A stretch of 64,000 nucleotides of DNA from Nectonema munidae (Eukaryota > Nematomorpha > Nectonematoida > Nectonematidae). Position 1 is the stretch's first letter; every line of letters begins with the position of its first letter. Positions 9,913-21,940 of the stretch are shown here, piece by piece. The stretch is taken from the NCBI GenBank assembly GCA_030549495.1, contig JAUIRK010001041.1, forward strand, positions 496,001-560,000, read 5' to 3'. The notes under the pieces were generated by a model. That model searched no databases. It was given only the letters and a program-made list of their open reading frames with translations, and was not told the DNA's origin. The position numbers and the translations under genes were made by a program.

Positions 9913-12525
9913 GAGGTAATCCATATTAAAACGGAGTAAATTAGAACTGCGCATCAACAAATTATATTATCAAATATCACACTTCTAGTATGCTAACTTC
10001 TATCTGTTGTGAATTTACACTTTTTTTGTTCATGTAATTTTGCAGATAAATATTTTTTCCTCAATGGTCTTTATAACTTTTAATTTTATTCAAACTCTTC
10101 CATATGTGACTACTCAACTAGATTCAACAAAAACATTCATCTCCTGAATATTAAACATCACACGGTTTTACGCAACATCACGTCACTGTTTAAAATGCTT
10201 CAATTTATATATAAAAACAGGTGAAACTATTCATGCAAATTCATCCAAATACCCTTAAAATAGAGAATTAAAACCCCCAAACTTTAGAAAACTTCTGAAA
10301 AAATGAAATATATTAGAAAATATAATAAATGTTAAGTGGTAAATCAATAAAATTAACATATCATAAAATATTATTGGCCAATCTTTAATTTCTGGTTGTG
10401 GACTACATAAAAGAATTTATGAGATTAATATTTAAAATTACCAAGTTAGTTACAATTTTACTTGAAAAAGGTACAATCATCACATATAATCTGATTAACT
10501 CTTCACCATATTTGGTCGACCAAGTAACAAAAATATCGCGTAAAAAGAAGTTTTATATCATAATATATGAGACTGAATTAAAATATACTAACAAAAACTG
10601 AATAATTTTGAGGGTTATAACTTTACATAACGTTGTTATTCATTTATTGGTAAAGTCTCCCTCAAAATAGTTTCTATTCAATGAATATTTAACGGTCTCT
10701 TCAAAATTATGTATATGTTTTTTTATTTATATACTTAAGAATAAAACCATGAGTACTTTCACATTAGGGACAGAAATAACGTACGTCAAAATTGTGTTGG
10801 TTCTTATTCTTTTCAAAGCAAATGCAATGTAATTAAGATTAGCTCCTTTAGATTCTCATTTTTATAAGTTGTTTTCAAGCTAGCTTTATTTAACCAAAAA
10901 TTTTTTTCATAGTTTTTTGAAGTCAAAAACTTATTGTCGTATCACAACTAGTGCTACTTGAGAGTTTTAGTGTAGTTAGATTTACATTTTATTTGCCTAA
11001 GAAGAAGAAGAAGAAGAAGAATATATTAGCATAAAATAATCTCATAAAAAAAATTTCACATTTGAGAATATGGTTGTATTTCAAGGGTCAGAAGACCGTA
11101 ACAGAAATACTAAAAAAAAAAGAAAACATTAAAATATTTTTTTAATTGTTTATAAATGTTAAATCAACAATTAAACATAGTTAAAAATGAAATTGATATA
11201 AAAAAATCAAATTATATTAAACATAAAAAATATATAAATTATATATAATTAAATATATAAATTGCCTAAAAATTTCAATATACTTAAATCAAAATTCAAA
11301 ACATAACCGCTAAAAAATTAATTTTCTTCTAAAATATTTGATATAAAATGTTACATATCGTACGGTTTTATTAACATTGAAAATTTATTTTCTAAATTTT
11401 GAATTAGGTAAGATCTTTCATTATAAAATTTAAATAAATGCGGCTAAAAATGGGAGCCGGTGAGTGCAGATAGATTTTTTTCTCGTGGCGAGACATTTAT
11501 TGTGATCATGCTGATTTCAAATACACACATAGTAACCATTGAAGTGGTTATTATGTTTTATGTGAAGATAATCTTTGTCAAATTCAATCTATAATACAAA
11601 CTAATATATGAGTTTCATACTTTAGGGCATCTCCGAATACATCCTTCACCTACCCTCCCGTCATCCTAAAATAGACTACTGCATATACCATTTTTCTTTT
11701 AGTTAGTTTTCTAGGGTTGTCCTTTTAAAAAAACAGAAAACATTTATTTTAATAAATTTATTCTCGTCCATCAAAGCAAGTTTCATGTTTTTTAAATTTT
11801 AAAACGACACTAAAAATGCATAAATATATTTTAATTTTTTAAGCTTAAATTATTTAGGTCATATTATCTTTTTTTAAAATATGATTTTATCTGTTAAATA
11901 AACTACTTATAATTCAAACTTTTTTATTATAATGAAGTCTAAAGACCTCCTTTTTTGCCTCTATTGTAAAGCCTGCAAATTTATTCTATTCATTCATTGA
12001 TAATATAGTTTTATGCCAATGTTCAAATTTTATATTATCAATAAAATTTCTTCTTCTTAAAGCAATTCTCAATATAATTTTTATCTTCCAAGTTTATTTG
12101 CATATTTGGCAACTTTTTATAGTTTCAATGGTCAATTTTCTAATTTTTTTAAATCAAAAATTTGGATAGTTGCTCTATCTTATTGTTAAGTTATATACAT
12201 CATAAATATATCAATAAATTTTTACTTTTTTATGAATATCGATTTTGTTTTATATAATATATGGGGTTTAAAACAAAGTTTGTTAAAGTACATTGTATAT
12301 AAACAGAATATAATCTATCATTCATTTTTATTGTAAAAAATTAAATAATTGCATTCCCCTTATTTGACAACTTCTTTATTATAAGCATAATACACTTTTT
12401 TCAGAAAATTTTTTAAAGCCGGATCTTGACTAAGATTTTTATCCCGAAGTCGGGAATCAGGTTGAAATGCCTAAATCTGTATAATCTCGATAGTTGGTAT
12501 TTGAATATATTTATGCAGTAAAACT
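9913..12525. other. Long AT-rich gene-poor stretch
   Basis: No protein-like frame, repeat terminus or RNA gene could be supported. It contains a GAA microsatellite at about 10999-11021, often the trace of a LINE tail in this window, and very AT-rich blocks around 9590-9760 and 11100-11420. Probably intergenic. Confidence 0.45.
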
Positions 12526-13350
12526 TCACTGAACCGGTCTCTTATAAAACAGGACGTTTTAAGAAGTCCTGCCTGCTAGATATCAAATGTTATGTAAATT
12601 ATTCTCGTTAAAGCGGCCACACCTTTAAATCGTACATCCGCTACTTTTTTGAATATATGTATGATGTATGTATTAAGACAGTGCCGGCACTTAGCAAAAA
12701 TTTTAGAGGGGGGGGGGGAGGGGGGGAATTAGCTAACTAGATGAAAATAGGCAATGGAGACACAAACTTTGATGACAGAAGCTTTCTGAAGATGACTCCT
12801 ATGAATGAGAGGAAAATCGCATCCCTAAACATCCTGAACTAGATCTTGAAAGTGATGAAGACGACCAAAACGATCAGCCAGATAAAACACCAAGCCTCTT
12901 ATCGCTAGAAGAAGCTCCTAAAGAGTTCAAAAAAAAATTACAAAAATACTACTGCCAGTGGCGTTTTACAAAAAAAATTCAGTCTATGATTGCGAACATG
13001 GAAGAACTGATCATTCAAAAAAAGTTTAAAAGAAATATAGATATGTTTTTAAAACATTAACAACTTTTTCAAATGAAATTTAAGAAATTGTATTCTATCT
13101 TGAAAAACTAAAAAAGATATATAGCAAACAAATTTTACAATTTAAAAGAGTGTGTGTGAAAGATGGGAGTGTATTTAATCTTTTTAAGAAAATAAAACAT
13201 ATAAGTTTGTAAATCCTTCTGATAAAAAAGATAAAACAAAAGTTGACAGGTAGAGAAATTTTGAACAATAGTATTTTCACTAAACCATCCACCTCTATAA
13301 ATCTCGTTTTTCTTTGTCCCATCAGGGGCAGGTTTATCGAAGTTTTAGTG
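12526..13350. mobile_element. pogo/Tigger-like element remnant
   Basis: The left end CAGTAAAACTTC and the right end GAAGTTTTAGTG (then TA) are an imperfect inverted pair of the pogo type. A plus-strand frame (12788-13060) encodes what looks like the acidic and then basic C-terminus of a transposase. A hAT-like end (CAGTGCCGGCAC at 12679, followed by a G run from 12708) has landed inside. The catalytic part of the transposase is absent. Confidence 0.5.
12788..13060 (+). pseudogene. Probable C-terminal remnant of a pogo-type transposase
   Basis: Ninety codons are open except for one TGA (12806-12808). The product has an acidic middle (ELDLESDEDDQND) and a basic helical end finishing in IDMFLKH. 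The complete pogo transposase at 41066 ends in a similar way (LETFLKKH), and both frames stop shortly before a terminal inverted repeat, so I read this as the tail of a related transposase. No catalytic motif remains. Confidence 0.4.
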
Positions 13351-13609
13351 TATTATCTTTTGCTTTTTTGAATTGTTATTAATAAAAAAAACCTTGTGCT
13401 GTTACATTTGATTCAAGTCAATAAATATAACCGACTTCAGTTCGCCCATGCCCGGTCCGACTAACAAACCCATAAAAAAGGTCTTGTCTTGTGTTGTTGT
13501 CATCAAAAAAAGTATACTTTTATGCTAGAGGATAATCTATATTGTATTTTAATTCTATTAGATGCGCAATTTCCTTTCCTTAAATTAATATTTTTATATA
13601 CTAAAAATT

Positions 13610-13973
13610 TTAAGAAGCTTTAGATTTTATGTGATTGAGTGGTATGAAGTCTTCAGGTAGCGTTATAAGTTGAAGCATCTCGTCGTCTCTCCTTCAATTT
13701 CCCATCGTGGCATTGCTATCATCTGTCAGCTTATAGAAGTACATTCTTCCTTTGAATGCGATACGAATAACTAAAAATAAAAGCCCATTGTGACTGCCAT
13801 ATTTAGAGCTCACCTTTAATATTTTTCTTTCCTTTATGCCGATAACAAGCTTTGGATTACAATTCTTTACGATTTCTATTAATTTTCCATGCCAGCAGCG
13901 AAGAATTTCCGATATGATTCGTAGTAGTTTTAAGCTTCTGCGAGGTTGCGGGTGCGAAATATTTGGTAATCCA
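13610..13973 (-). pseudogene. Unrecognised coding-like frame, candidate host exon with one in-frame TGA
   Basis: On the minus strand 92 sense codons run from a good acceptor (pyrimidine tract then CACCTCAG at 13974-13981), followed by TGA (13694-13696), 27 more open codons and TAA at 13610-13612. Composition is richer in GC than the flanks and the product looks folded: SLKLLRIISEILRCWHG, KLVIGIKERKIL, FKGRMYFYKLTDD, then ITLPEDFIPLN after the TGA. I do not recognise the family. The TGA could be a decayed CGA, a stop ending a real exon, or a read error. A decayed transposon protein is the main alternative to a host gene. Confidence 0.4.
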
Positions 13974-13981
13974 CTGAGGTG

Positions 13982-15565
13982 GATGCAATAGCCACAACAA
14001 AAAAAATCTAAAATTCACACACTTTTACATTCTTCAATTTTTGAGACTTTCAACTTAACATTATGATGAATTCAAAAAAAAGTATTATTTTTAATCATTT
14101 CAGTCAAAGCATAAAAACACGCACTGTTAGAAATAAGAACATGATATAAAGACACTCGCATATATCATATTTATACAAAAAATAAGGGCCTATATGAAAA
14201 TTTGATACTACCGGCCCTTATTAGTGATTTAGCCCAGGGCACAATAAAAAAATTTCTGAAAGGTGGGCAGCTCTTGCTGCTAATATAGATATATATATAT
14301 TCCTGTATACTACCGCCGTGCCCTCTATTCCATAGTTTGCTATGTGCATGTTTTGATACAAAAGATGGCGACAAGGTTCAACTTTCTGTTCATATTTTGC
14401 TTGATGTAAGATTTGATGTACCTCATTCGGGGAGACGATGTTACAAAAGTTATTACCTAAAAGCCCAAATTTATACCTTTTACTAAATTGACTGTTTTGT
14501 TATGATTTCAACTTTGAGGGAGGGCCAGGAAGCAGTTTAGCTAAAAACAATCGTAAAAAAGATTTAAAAAATAGATATATTATATATATAGCGCTTGTTC
14601 TGAGGCTCTTAGGAGAAAGATGAAGGTTGTGATGAAAAAGAAAAGCTTTTGCTGGTAAGCTTGCTATTTTAACTTAACTAACAATATTTCTAGCTGATTG
14701 ATCTAATTATCACCTAGATTCCCTATGATCTAACAAAGATTACGCAGTACGAGGAAAACTATTTGATTCCAACTTTAAGTTCTTACAAATATGTGACACT
14801 GATCTTCCTCAAATTCAAAATCTCAATTTTGACTTCCTCCAAATTCTTAAAAAGCCAGCGCTTACTTTCTACTTCGACTAAAGAAAGATCACCCCATATG
14901 TTTAAAAAAATTAAATTTTTCATTATTTAAAATTCTCACTCCTAAATTTTATTAAATAGTGACACCGACTCCGCTAACTTCGACTTAACTAAGCACTAAA
15001 TTCATTTTTTGCCGTCGACATTTTATCATGCCGCGCAAGTTGTCGATATTTTGTCTGTAAAGATTTACTTCTCACACCCATTTACCTTTTTTTTCTGAAA
15101 TATTTTTTGTATTTAACTGGATGTTAACCCAAATTCCATTTTTCTTTATATTTTGACTCATTAGGCCTTTTTCCAACGTGTATGAAGACGTCAAATATTG
15201 TAGAAAATAAAAATTTCAGCTTTGTTATCATTAGTACTTGCATTTTCTGATGACAACGCTTAAACGTCAACTTCCGAAACATCGTTCTTATGTTTGTGCA
15301 AAAGTCACCTGAAAATCAAATTTCAAATATCATATTTCTTCTTTCATTGATCATATTAGTTGTTTAACAAAGCAGCAGCTTCCAATTTCATTACGCTTCC
15401 ATTTTTTAGTCTTTTGCCTGGTAGTATATTATAGCATTTGTTAACAATACATAAAAACTTTATAATTACCTAAATTATCAAAAAAGGCTATAATAAAATT
15501 CCTCCCATAAAGAGTGCTTCAAAAAGCTAGGCTATTTCCTAAGTATTTTTATGCTTTAAGAATTA
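13982..15565. other. Gene-poor stretch between the candidate exon and ZMAT5
   Basis: A degraded hAT-like end (CAGGGCACAAT at about 14232) is the only recognisable repeat mark. No intact frame or RNA gene was seen. The region just before 15566 should hold the ZMAT5 promoter, but no TATA box or other core element can be singled out in such AT-rich sequence. Confidence 0.35.
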
Positions 15566-15732
15566 ATGGCCAAATCTCAATATTTCTGTGAATATTGTGA
15601 AAAGAAGTTCAAGGACAATTTGAATGTAAGAAAATTGCATCTAAAGAGCAAACATCACGTATTGAAGAGACGAGAGTACTACGAGAAATTCCATAAAATG
15701 GATGCATCAAACACAAGCAATGAAGAAAATAA
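15566..15732 (+). CDS. ZMAT5: ZMAT5-like (U11/U12 snRNP 20 kDa) first exon
   Basis: The ATG at 15566 opens 55 codons plus two bases, ending at a donor AA|GTATTC (GT at 15733). The product carries one U1-C/matrin-type zinc finger: YFCEYCEKKF, KDNLN..RK, HLKSKHH, with Cys, Cys, His, His in the expected spacing. Human ZMAT5 starts YFCDYCDRSF, QDNLHNRKKHL, the closest family I know; U1-C lacks the DNL..RK stretch. ZMAT5 is a component of the minor spliceosome. The frame read through the donor ends seven codons later. The expected C3H1 finger exon was not found downstream. A possible 29-nt second exon with strong sites is at 17264-17292 (TTTTTTTGTAG before, GTAAGT after), which would continue the frame as FLQNESRRE, but this is weak. 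Confidence 0.75.
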
Positions 15733-15739
15733 GTATTCG

Positions 15740-18059
15740 CTTGCGATTTTTTAACTTCATCTTTGTTTAGAAGTATGCTTTTTTATTTCCGCCATTGCAT
15801 CATGATAATTTCCAATATTTTCTCTTCCATTGAGATCATAGCAATGGCGTAGCTATCAGTGATTGCCTAGATCACTCTTTTACTTATTTTTAGAAATGAA
15901 TAGTTTCTCTACTAAATTTGGGTCAGTCAACAGGTTTCGGGCCTAGAAATTTACAATGGGAGAATATGAGTTGAGTTTTGCTGAAGCTATTCATAAAAAT
16001 TCTAAAACTACTACTTTTGTTAAAAATTTTTTTTTAATAATTTACTATATAATCCCAAAGTATTTATCTGTTACAAGAATAATAGGCTGTTTTTAGAAGT
16101 GAGTGTGATGGAGGAAAGGGGGGTATGCATCTCCTATCCACCCCTTGGGTGCATCTGTCAGAGAAAGAATCAATCAACTTAAAATATTTGTTTTTGATGA
16201 AAGTGAAGAGAAACAAAATTGCTTCCGTTAGATCCTTGCATAATCACTTTTTTTAGAAATGTATTGAATTTTTTTTCAATAAAAAGAAGTGATTCTTCAT
16301 CAAAACTTTTACCATTTTTTTATTTTATTTTAGTATATAACTATTGCCTTGTACTGGCGCTAGATCAATCAAATTATAGAAGATTGCGTGTTAAAACTTA
16401 TTTTGCTCGGATAAACATTCTAAAAAGGTTAATTTCTGGCTAATTTATATTCAGGATGTAGATTTTTTACTGATAGATTCATCACTTTCATGATTAATTT
16501 ATAGACATCGGTTAGTTCGAAAAACTACACTATATGTGATACAGTTAAGTCTAGCAAAACTTTTGTTCCTGACATCACTAGGCCAAGCCATTTAAAAGGT
16601 TTGCCTTAAACAAAAGACAATTAAAATGTTTGTATTCGAAATATGCATCACTGACAAACTACATACCCCCCCCCCCCCCTAGATATGCATATCGAAACTT
16701 CACGGTTGTTTGCCTACTTTGGATTAATACCTACTTTACCTACTTTCTCATAAATGAAAATATATTTTGACTAATTTTGGAAGAAATTATTCTTCAAAAT
16801 CGCTTTCAGCTAAACATCTTTTCTTTAAAATCTTCTCCAAAACAAATGATAAAAATTATTTATAATTTTTCAAAAACTTCAATTGTTTAAAGTATCCCTT
16901 TTCTTCAGGGATGGTGCCATAGAAAGAAAATCGTCAAAGGTTTGCAAAAATGTGAATATTCTCCAAAATGTAAATAAAAGATTTTTTTACATATTTTTAA
17001 CATTGTTTTAAAGAGTTCAATTCTTAATAAATCTATCGGGATATTGGGGTTTCTCGACACTAGTGGTTGAAGCGTTGGGTTTTGAACCAGTTTTTCCGTG
17101 TTTGATTCTCTATGATGACATTCCTATCATATGTCCAATTATGAAAAAAATTCTCGTTTTGGATGCGAAATCGTCAACTAAAAAAGGATGATTACGTTTT
17201 CAATATCTTATTTCTTTTTTAGTTCAGAATTCGCTTGATTTGCTATTTCATATTTTTTTGTAGATTCCTCCAAAATGAAAGTAGAAGAGAAAGTAAGTTG
17301 AAGTTTTATTGATTTATGTTTAATTCTCATACTTGCCAACGTTTTGGAGTCTTCATGGGCGATTTTTTTCAATATTTTTAATAAGAAATAGCAATGCGAA
17401 AGCTGCTATCTAATTTTTTTACAAAATTATTAGTATTTGTTTTGTGGTATATTTATTATGTATAACTAAACGCTCTAATTCATTTTGCTTGCATGTATAT
17501 ATTACATATAATACATGGGAATCAGCTCCTACACTTAAAAGCGGAAATTTGGAAAAAAAAGTTTGGTCATTAGTTGCATAGCTATTCATTCTCAATGTTC
17601 TTTCGTATAATGAATATTCAGAAAAATTTATTTTAAGTTATAAAATCGCTACGGGCTCAATTTTCTTCTAGATGCGTCCCTGTGGTGAATCTCAATGATG
17701 TGCCTCACTATGATGAATGTAAAAATCACTGATTTAAAGGCAGTGGTGGTCTTTTTGAGGGGGATCTAAAAACAAATGAGACAATTATTGGTTCAGTTGA
17801 ACAATTATTTAAAAATGGTGGTTTTTCTAAAACATCAAATGATACACAAGGTAGATCCATTATAACTTATTTCCCGACCACGTCTGCATAATTCGATCTT
17901 TTGGTTTGTTGGATCGTTTAACCTGCTTTTTTTGTTTCTTCTTTATTGTCCCCTTTTTTTGTTTTTGGTCCTTGAAATTTTTTATCTTTTATTCTCTAGA
18001 CCGCCCAAAAGCCGGTTTTTCGTGCCCTCTTTAACAAAAAAATTAAAAAATGTTGTTTG
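15740..18059. other. Probable ZMAT5 intron/downstream region with transposon scraps
   Basis: Contains a C run at 16667-16680, a weak tRNA-like segment at 17053-17115 (GTTTGATTCTC in the B-box position, possibly a SINE), and a hAT-like end at about 17688 (CATCTAGAAGAAAATTGAGC read on minus). No second gene was seen. Any further ZMAT5 exons in here could not be identified apart from the weak 29-nt candidate at 17264-17292. Confidence 0.35.
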
Positions 18060-20040
18060 AAAATTACTTTATTCTTAAATAAATGTTGAAAAAATTATAG
18101 CCTCTATTATGATAATTTTAAGCATAGTTTGCATACTTGGATAGAGATAAAATGTATAAAAAATTAGGAATAAATTTTGTTTATTTTTTTGGAAATTGAA
18201 TGTAGTTCTTTGACTTTTTAAAACTTTTAATGAGAAGTTGATGCTTTCTTCAGTTAAAAATAGTGTTTTCTTTGAAGATCTGTTGAAGTTCTTTTTTTCG
18301 ATAAAGACTCTCCTAATTCTATAAATAATCCCTTCTTTTTTGTTTGAAATTTATTTTTTTGACAAAATATAGGAATTAAAATAAATTATAAATTGAAAAA
18401 ATGAAGTACTTTGAATGGTTTTGTGGAGTACTAACATCTATAAGAATTATCTTTTTGTTTATTATAATAAGTATGTCTGTGTTTTTAGAATGTGAGAGTT
18501 GATTTGGGATTCTGGTGTCTGAGGATAAAAAAAAAATTTTGTTTTTTTAGCTCGATATCAACAGATGATATATTATGAGAGAAAAGAAATTTTGAACTGT
18601 AAAGTGTTATTTTTTAAATTTATCTTTTAGAATTTTTTCTGTGAGATTATTGTCAAAGAGTTGTTTTTAGTTCAGGAGTTTTTGAAAAAGATTGTAAAAA
18701 ATTGTACAATAAATTGAATGTTTTATAGGGTATTAATTTTATACAACATGTAAACTAAAAAAGGATATTTTGTATATAAGGAAGTGTTGAAGATGTAGTT
18801 GTTTAGTGAGTACAAAATCAAATTTAATTCAAATTCGAAGGTTGTTTGGATATATTGGATGAATTGATCTACTAGAAAGGGTAGAGTTGTTATAACTGTA
18901 CTGATATATGGAAAAAAAATTTTTGAAAGTTGTTAGTTATATAAAGGAGAATTGGAAATGATTTTTTTTTCTGAAAGAGTATTTTTATATGAATGTATGA
19001 ATAAAATTTTTGTATTCATTGGAGAATTGTTTTAAATATTTTTTTTAAGTAGATTAAAAATTGTGTAAAGGTCTATTTTAATTTAGGATAAAATAAGAAA
19101 TATGAGTTTAGATAAATAAATAAAATTAGATTCTTTTTTTAGTTCTTCTAGAGTAAAGGAGATTAGATATTAAGGTTTTTAAAAATTTATAAAAATCTAA
19201 AATATTATTTAAGATTTTTATAAAGATTTGGAGATTAGAAGAAGATTGGTGAAAGAGTTTTATTGATGAAGGGATTAGATGTAGATATATTTGTTGAAAA
19301 GTATTAGAAGTAGAAGAGTAAAGAAAATTGAGATACTAGTATATAATAAGATAGATGATGATGAAGAATATTATAGAAGTTGAAGATTATAAGAATAGTA
19401 CTATAAAGTATTTTTTAGTATGTAATGTTTGAAGTTGAAGTAAAAAGTAATAAAAGAGGTTTAGAAGTTATAAAAAGTATTGAAAAATAAAAAAGAAATA
19501 GTGAAATAAATATATTTATTCAAAATAAAAATTTGTGTTATAAAAATTTTTTTATTTAGAAATGTTGAATAATTGATATATATTATATATATATGATTTT
19601 ATATCAAAATAATAAAAAATATTTTGGAAGGTTGAAAATGAGAGAGAAAGATAAAATATTTATATTTTATTATAAATATTTAAAATTTTATTAAAATTGA
19701 TTTTAAGGATTGAAGAATTGTTATAATTATATAGTATTTATTTATAATTATTTTAAATAATATGATAATAAAAAAATAATAGATTAAAATTATTTGTTTT
19801 TAAAAGATATTAAATGTTTTTATAGGATTAATTTTGTGTATATTATATCTTGATATGATTCTTTATTTCATTTTTTGTTAACATTTTGGTTTTGTGGTGT
19901 TTGGTTATTAATAAAATTTGATAAATTTACGTTGGAAAATTCATAGTTGATGTGAGAGGTGTTTGATTATAATAAAAATATATAAATTTTATAATTTATA
20001 ATATAAAAAATAAAATAAAATAATAAATAATGAGTTTGGT
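18060..20040. other. Plus-strand cytosine desert
   Basis: C becomes rare from about 18060 and almost vanishes between about 19140 and 19860, where I count around eight C in 720 bases against many G. Complexity is otherwise normal: it is not a simple tandem repeat. C returns at about 20050. The content is unknown; no open frame of note and no repeat ends were seen. See findings. Confidence 0.75.
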
Positions 20041-20533
20041 TTATTGATATAAAGTTTAATTTTTAGGGTTAATATCTTTTTAATCTTACTTATTCTTTGC
20101 AAATAAAAAAAATTCAATGCAATGCCGCGTAAAAGGCAACGTTGGACATCATATTCGAAAATGTTCTGAAAAAGGCAACTCAACAATTTTTTCACTGGAT
20201 AACAATTTTTCTATTGTCATTTGTAGTTAATTATACTCAAGTTGAAACTTCCTCTAAGCTTGCTTTACAAGATTTTCCTTTGAAAATTGATAAACTAATT
20301 AAAATTGATAACAATTAGGTAAGTTCGCTTAATTTAGTTAAACCAGGCCCTAACGAATGTATATTTCAATATAATTCAAATATATCAAAGATGACATTTT
20401 GAAAACACTAACCCGACTCCTAACATGAGAAAAAAATGGAATTTCCCCAATATTATAAAAGTGAAGCTGATTACTTTTTATGAAATATAATCTTTCCATG
20501 TCCTTTCGCGGGCCACCTTTTCATAAAAACATT

Positions 20534-20541
20534 ACATAGTA
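20534..20541. repeat. 8-bp target-site duplication, left copy, of the large hAT
   Basis: ACATAGTA immediately precedes the hAT terminus CAGGTGTGCAAAA and is repeated exactly at 25473-25480. Confidence 0.8.
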
Positions 20542-21238
20542 CAGGTGTGCAAAAACACAGTAGCGCGCTCGTTTCGCGCGACCAGAAAATTTGCTTGTGC
20601 GACCCTAACTTGCAATGTTCTCAGAATAATAGTCATATGTCGGAGGCATAAATTTTTTTGACGCAAATATACCTTAGACTTGACGAGGTGGCAAAAATAT
20701 GCGATATAAGTGCGGCTACTTTAGCTTATTTTTGAAAAATTGAATGTTTCATCCTTAAAAATACAATATGGCTGCGATCAATTTTGTATTTCAAGTTGCA
20801 AAAAGCATAGTAATATCTTCACTCGGAGCTGCATGTTATTCTGAGGAATATAATATCGGTAATATTTATTTCAATCATCGAAAATATTATAGTTCAACAA
20901 TTAACCGTATTTTTCGGTCATAAGACATACAACCATTTTTGTTTAAAATTACAAGAAAAAATATTGTAGAATTGTTGTTCAAAATAATTTAACTTGGCAC
21001 AAAAATTATTCTTTGAACTCAAACAATAAATAAATCCTTTAAAATTAAACAAAAGAATTTTTTGAAAACTATCAAAATATTGGCTTGTTCGAAAAGTTCG
21101 TGCCGATTTTCAGCATGATAGTTCATGCTTCGACACACATAAGAACCTGTCGGATTATCAACAATATATATTTAAATTTTAAAGGCTTTTAATTATCTTT
21201 TCATATTTTTTAAAAATTAAAAGAAAGATTTTGTAACA

Positions 21239-21725
21239 AAATGGTTCATATGGCGGCTACTATTTCCCCATAAACACACAATCGCTGTTACATTAGAATC
21301 TTAGACAAACGTAATTTTAGACAGTTGTTTCAAATACGTATGCATCGTCATGTTTAGAACTTGTACCTACATTTTTTTTTAGAAAATTCACCGCATAGTT
21401 GCAATAATGCTACTGTAGTAATAAAAAAAATAGCCCATTAAAAATAGCCATCAATAATGAAAATAGCCACTTTTAAAAATAGAGTTGCGATAGGTATAAT
21501 GCAAAAATATGATAAGCAATGAACCGAGAGTTAGTACTACGCATACGGCATTATTGCAACTACGTGGTGAAGTTTCTAGAAAAAAAAAACAATAGTTACG
21601 AGTTTTGAATATGACGATGCACTGAGGACGTATTTGAAGTAGGTGTCTAACATCTTATTATTTGTATAAGACTCTAATGTAACAGTTATTGCGTCTTTTT
21701 GGGGAAATAGTAGCAACTTCTGCTT
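21239..21725. mobile_element. Foldback element with long inverted arms
   Basis: The left arm (about 21243-21418) and right arm (about 21545-21722) are imperfect inverted copies of about 180 nt. Shared words are GGCTACTATTTCCCC, CTGTTACATTAGA, GCATCGTCAT and GTTGCAATAATGC, seen reverse-complemented on the right. The short centre contains repeated AAAATAGCC. No coding sequence. It lies inside the large hAT. Superfamily unknown, since no clear terminal motif or target duplication was found. Confidence 0.7.
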
Positions 21726-21940
21726 ACATCACATGACTTTGAAGACATGTCACGTCACTTTTCCTTCAGTTTATGAAAACGGACCCTAAAATTAATATTA
21801 ACGCAGCAAGTTTTTTTATTAACATTTGGCTTATTTTTATCCATTCATTCATCTACTCTTTTGTTTTTTAAAGTGATTTTATTGTGTTGGTGATTTTTTT
21901 AAGTGATTTAACTGTATTGGCGAATTTGAATAATATATTA

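Noticed and set aside
17264-17292. Confident second ZMAT5 exon
   Set aside because: Splice sites are strong but 29 nt of coding sequence without a family motif is not enough; kept only as a remark.
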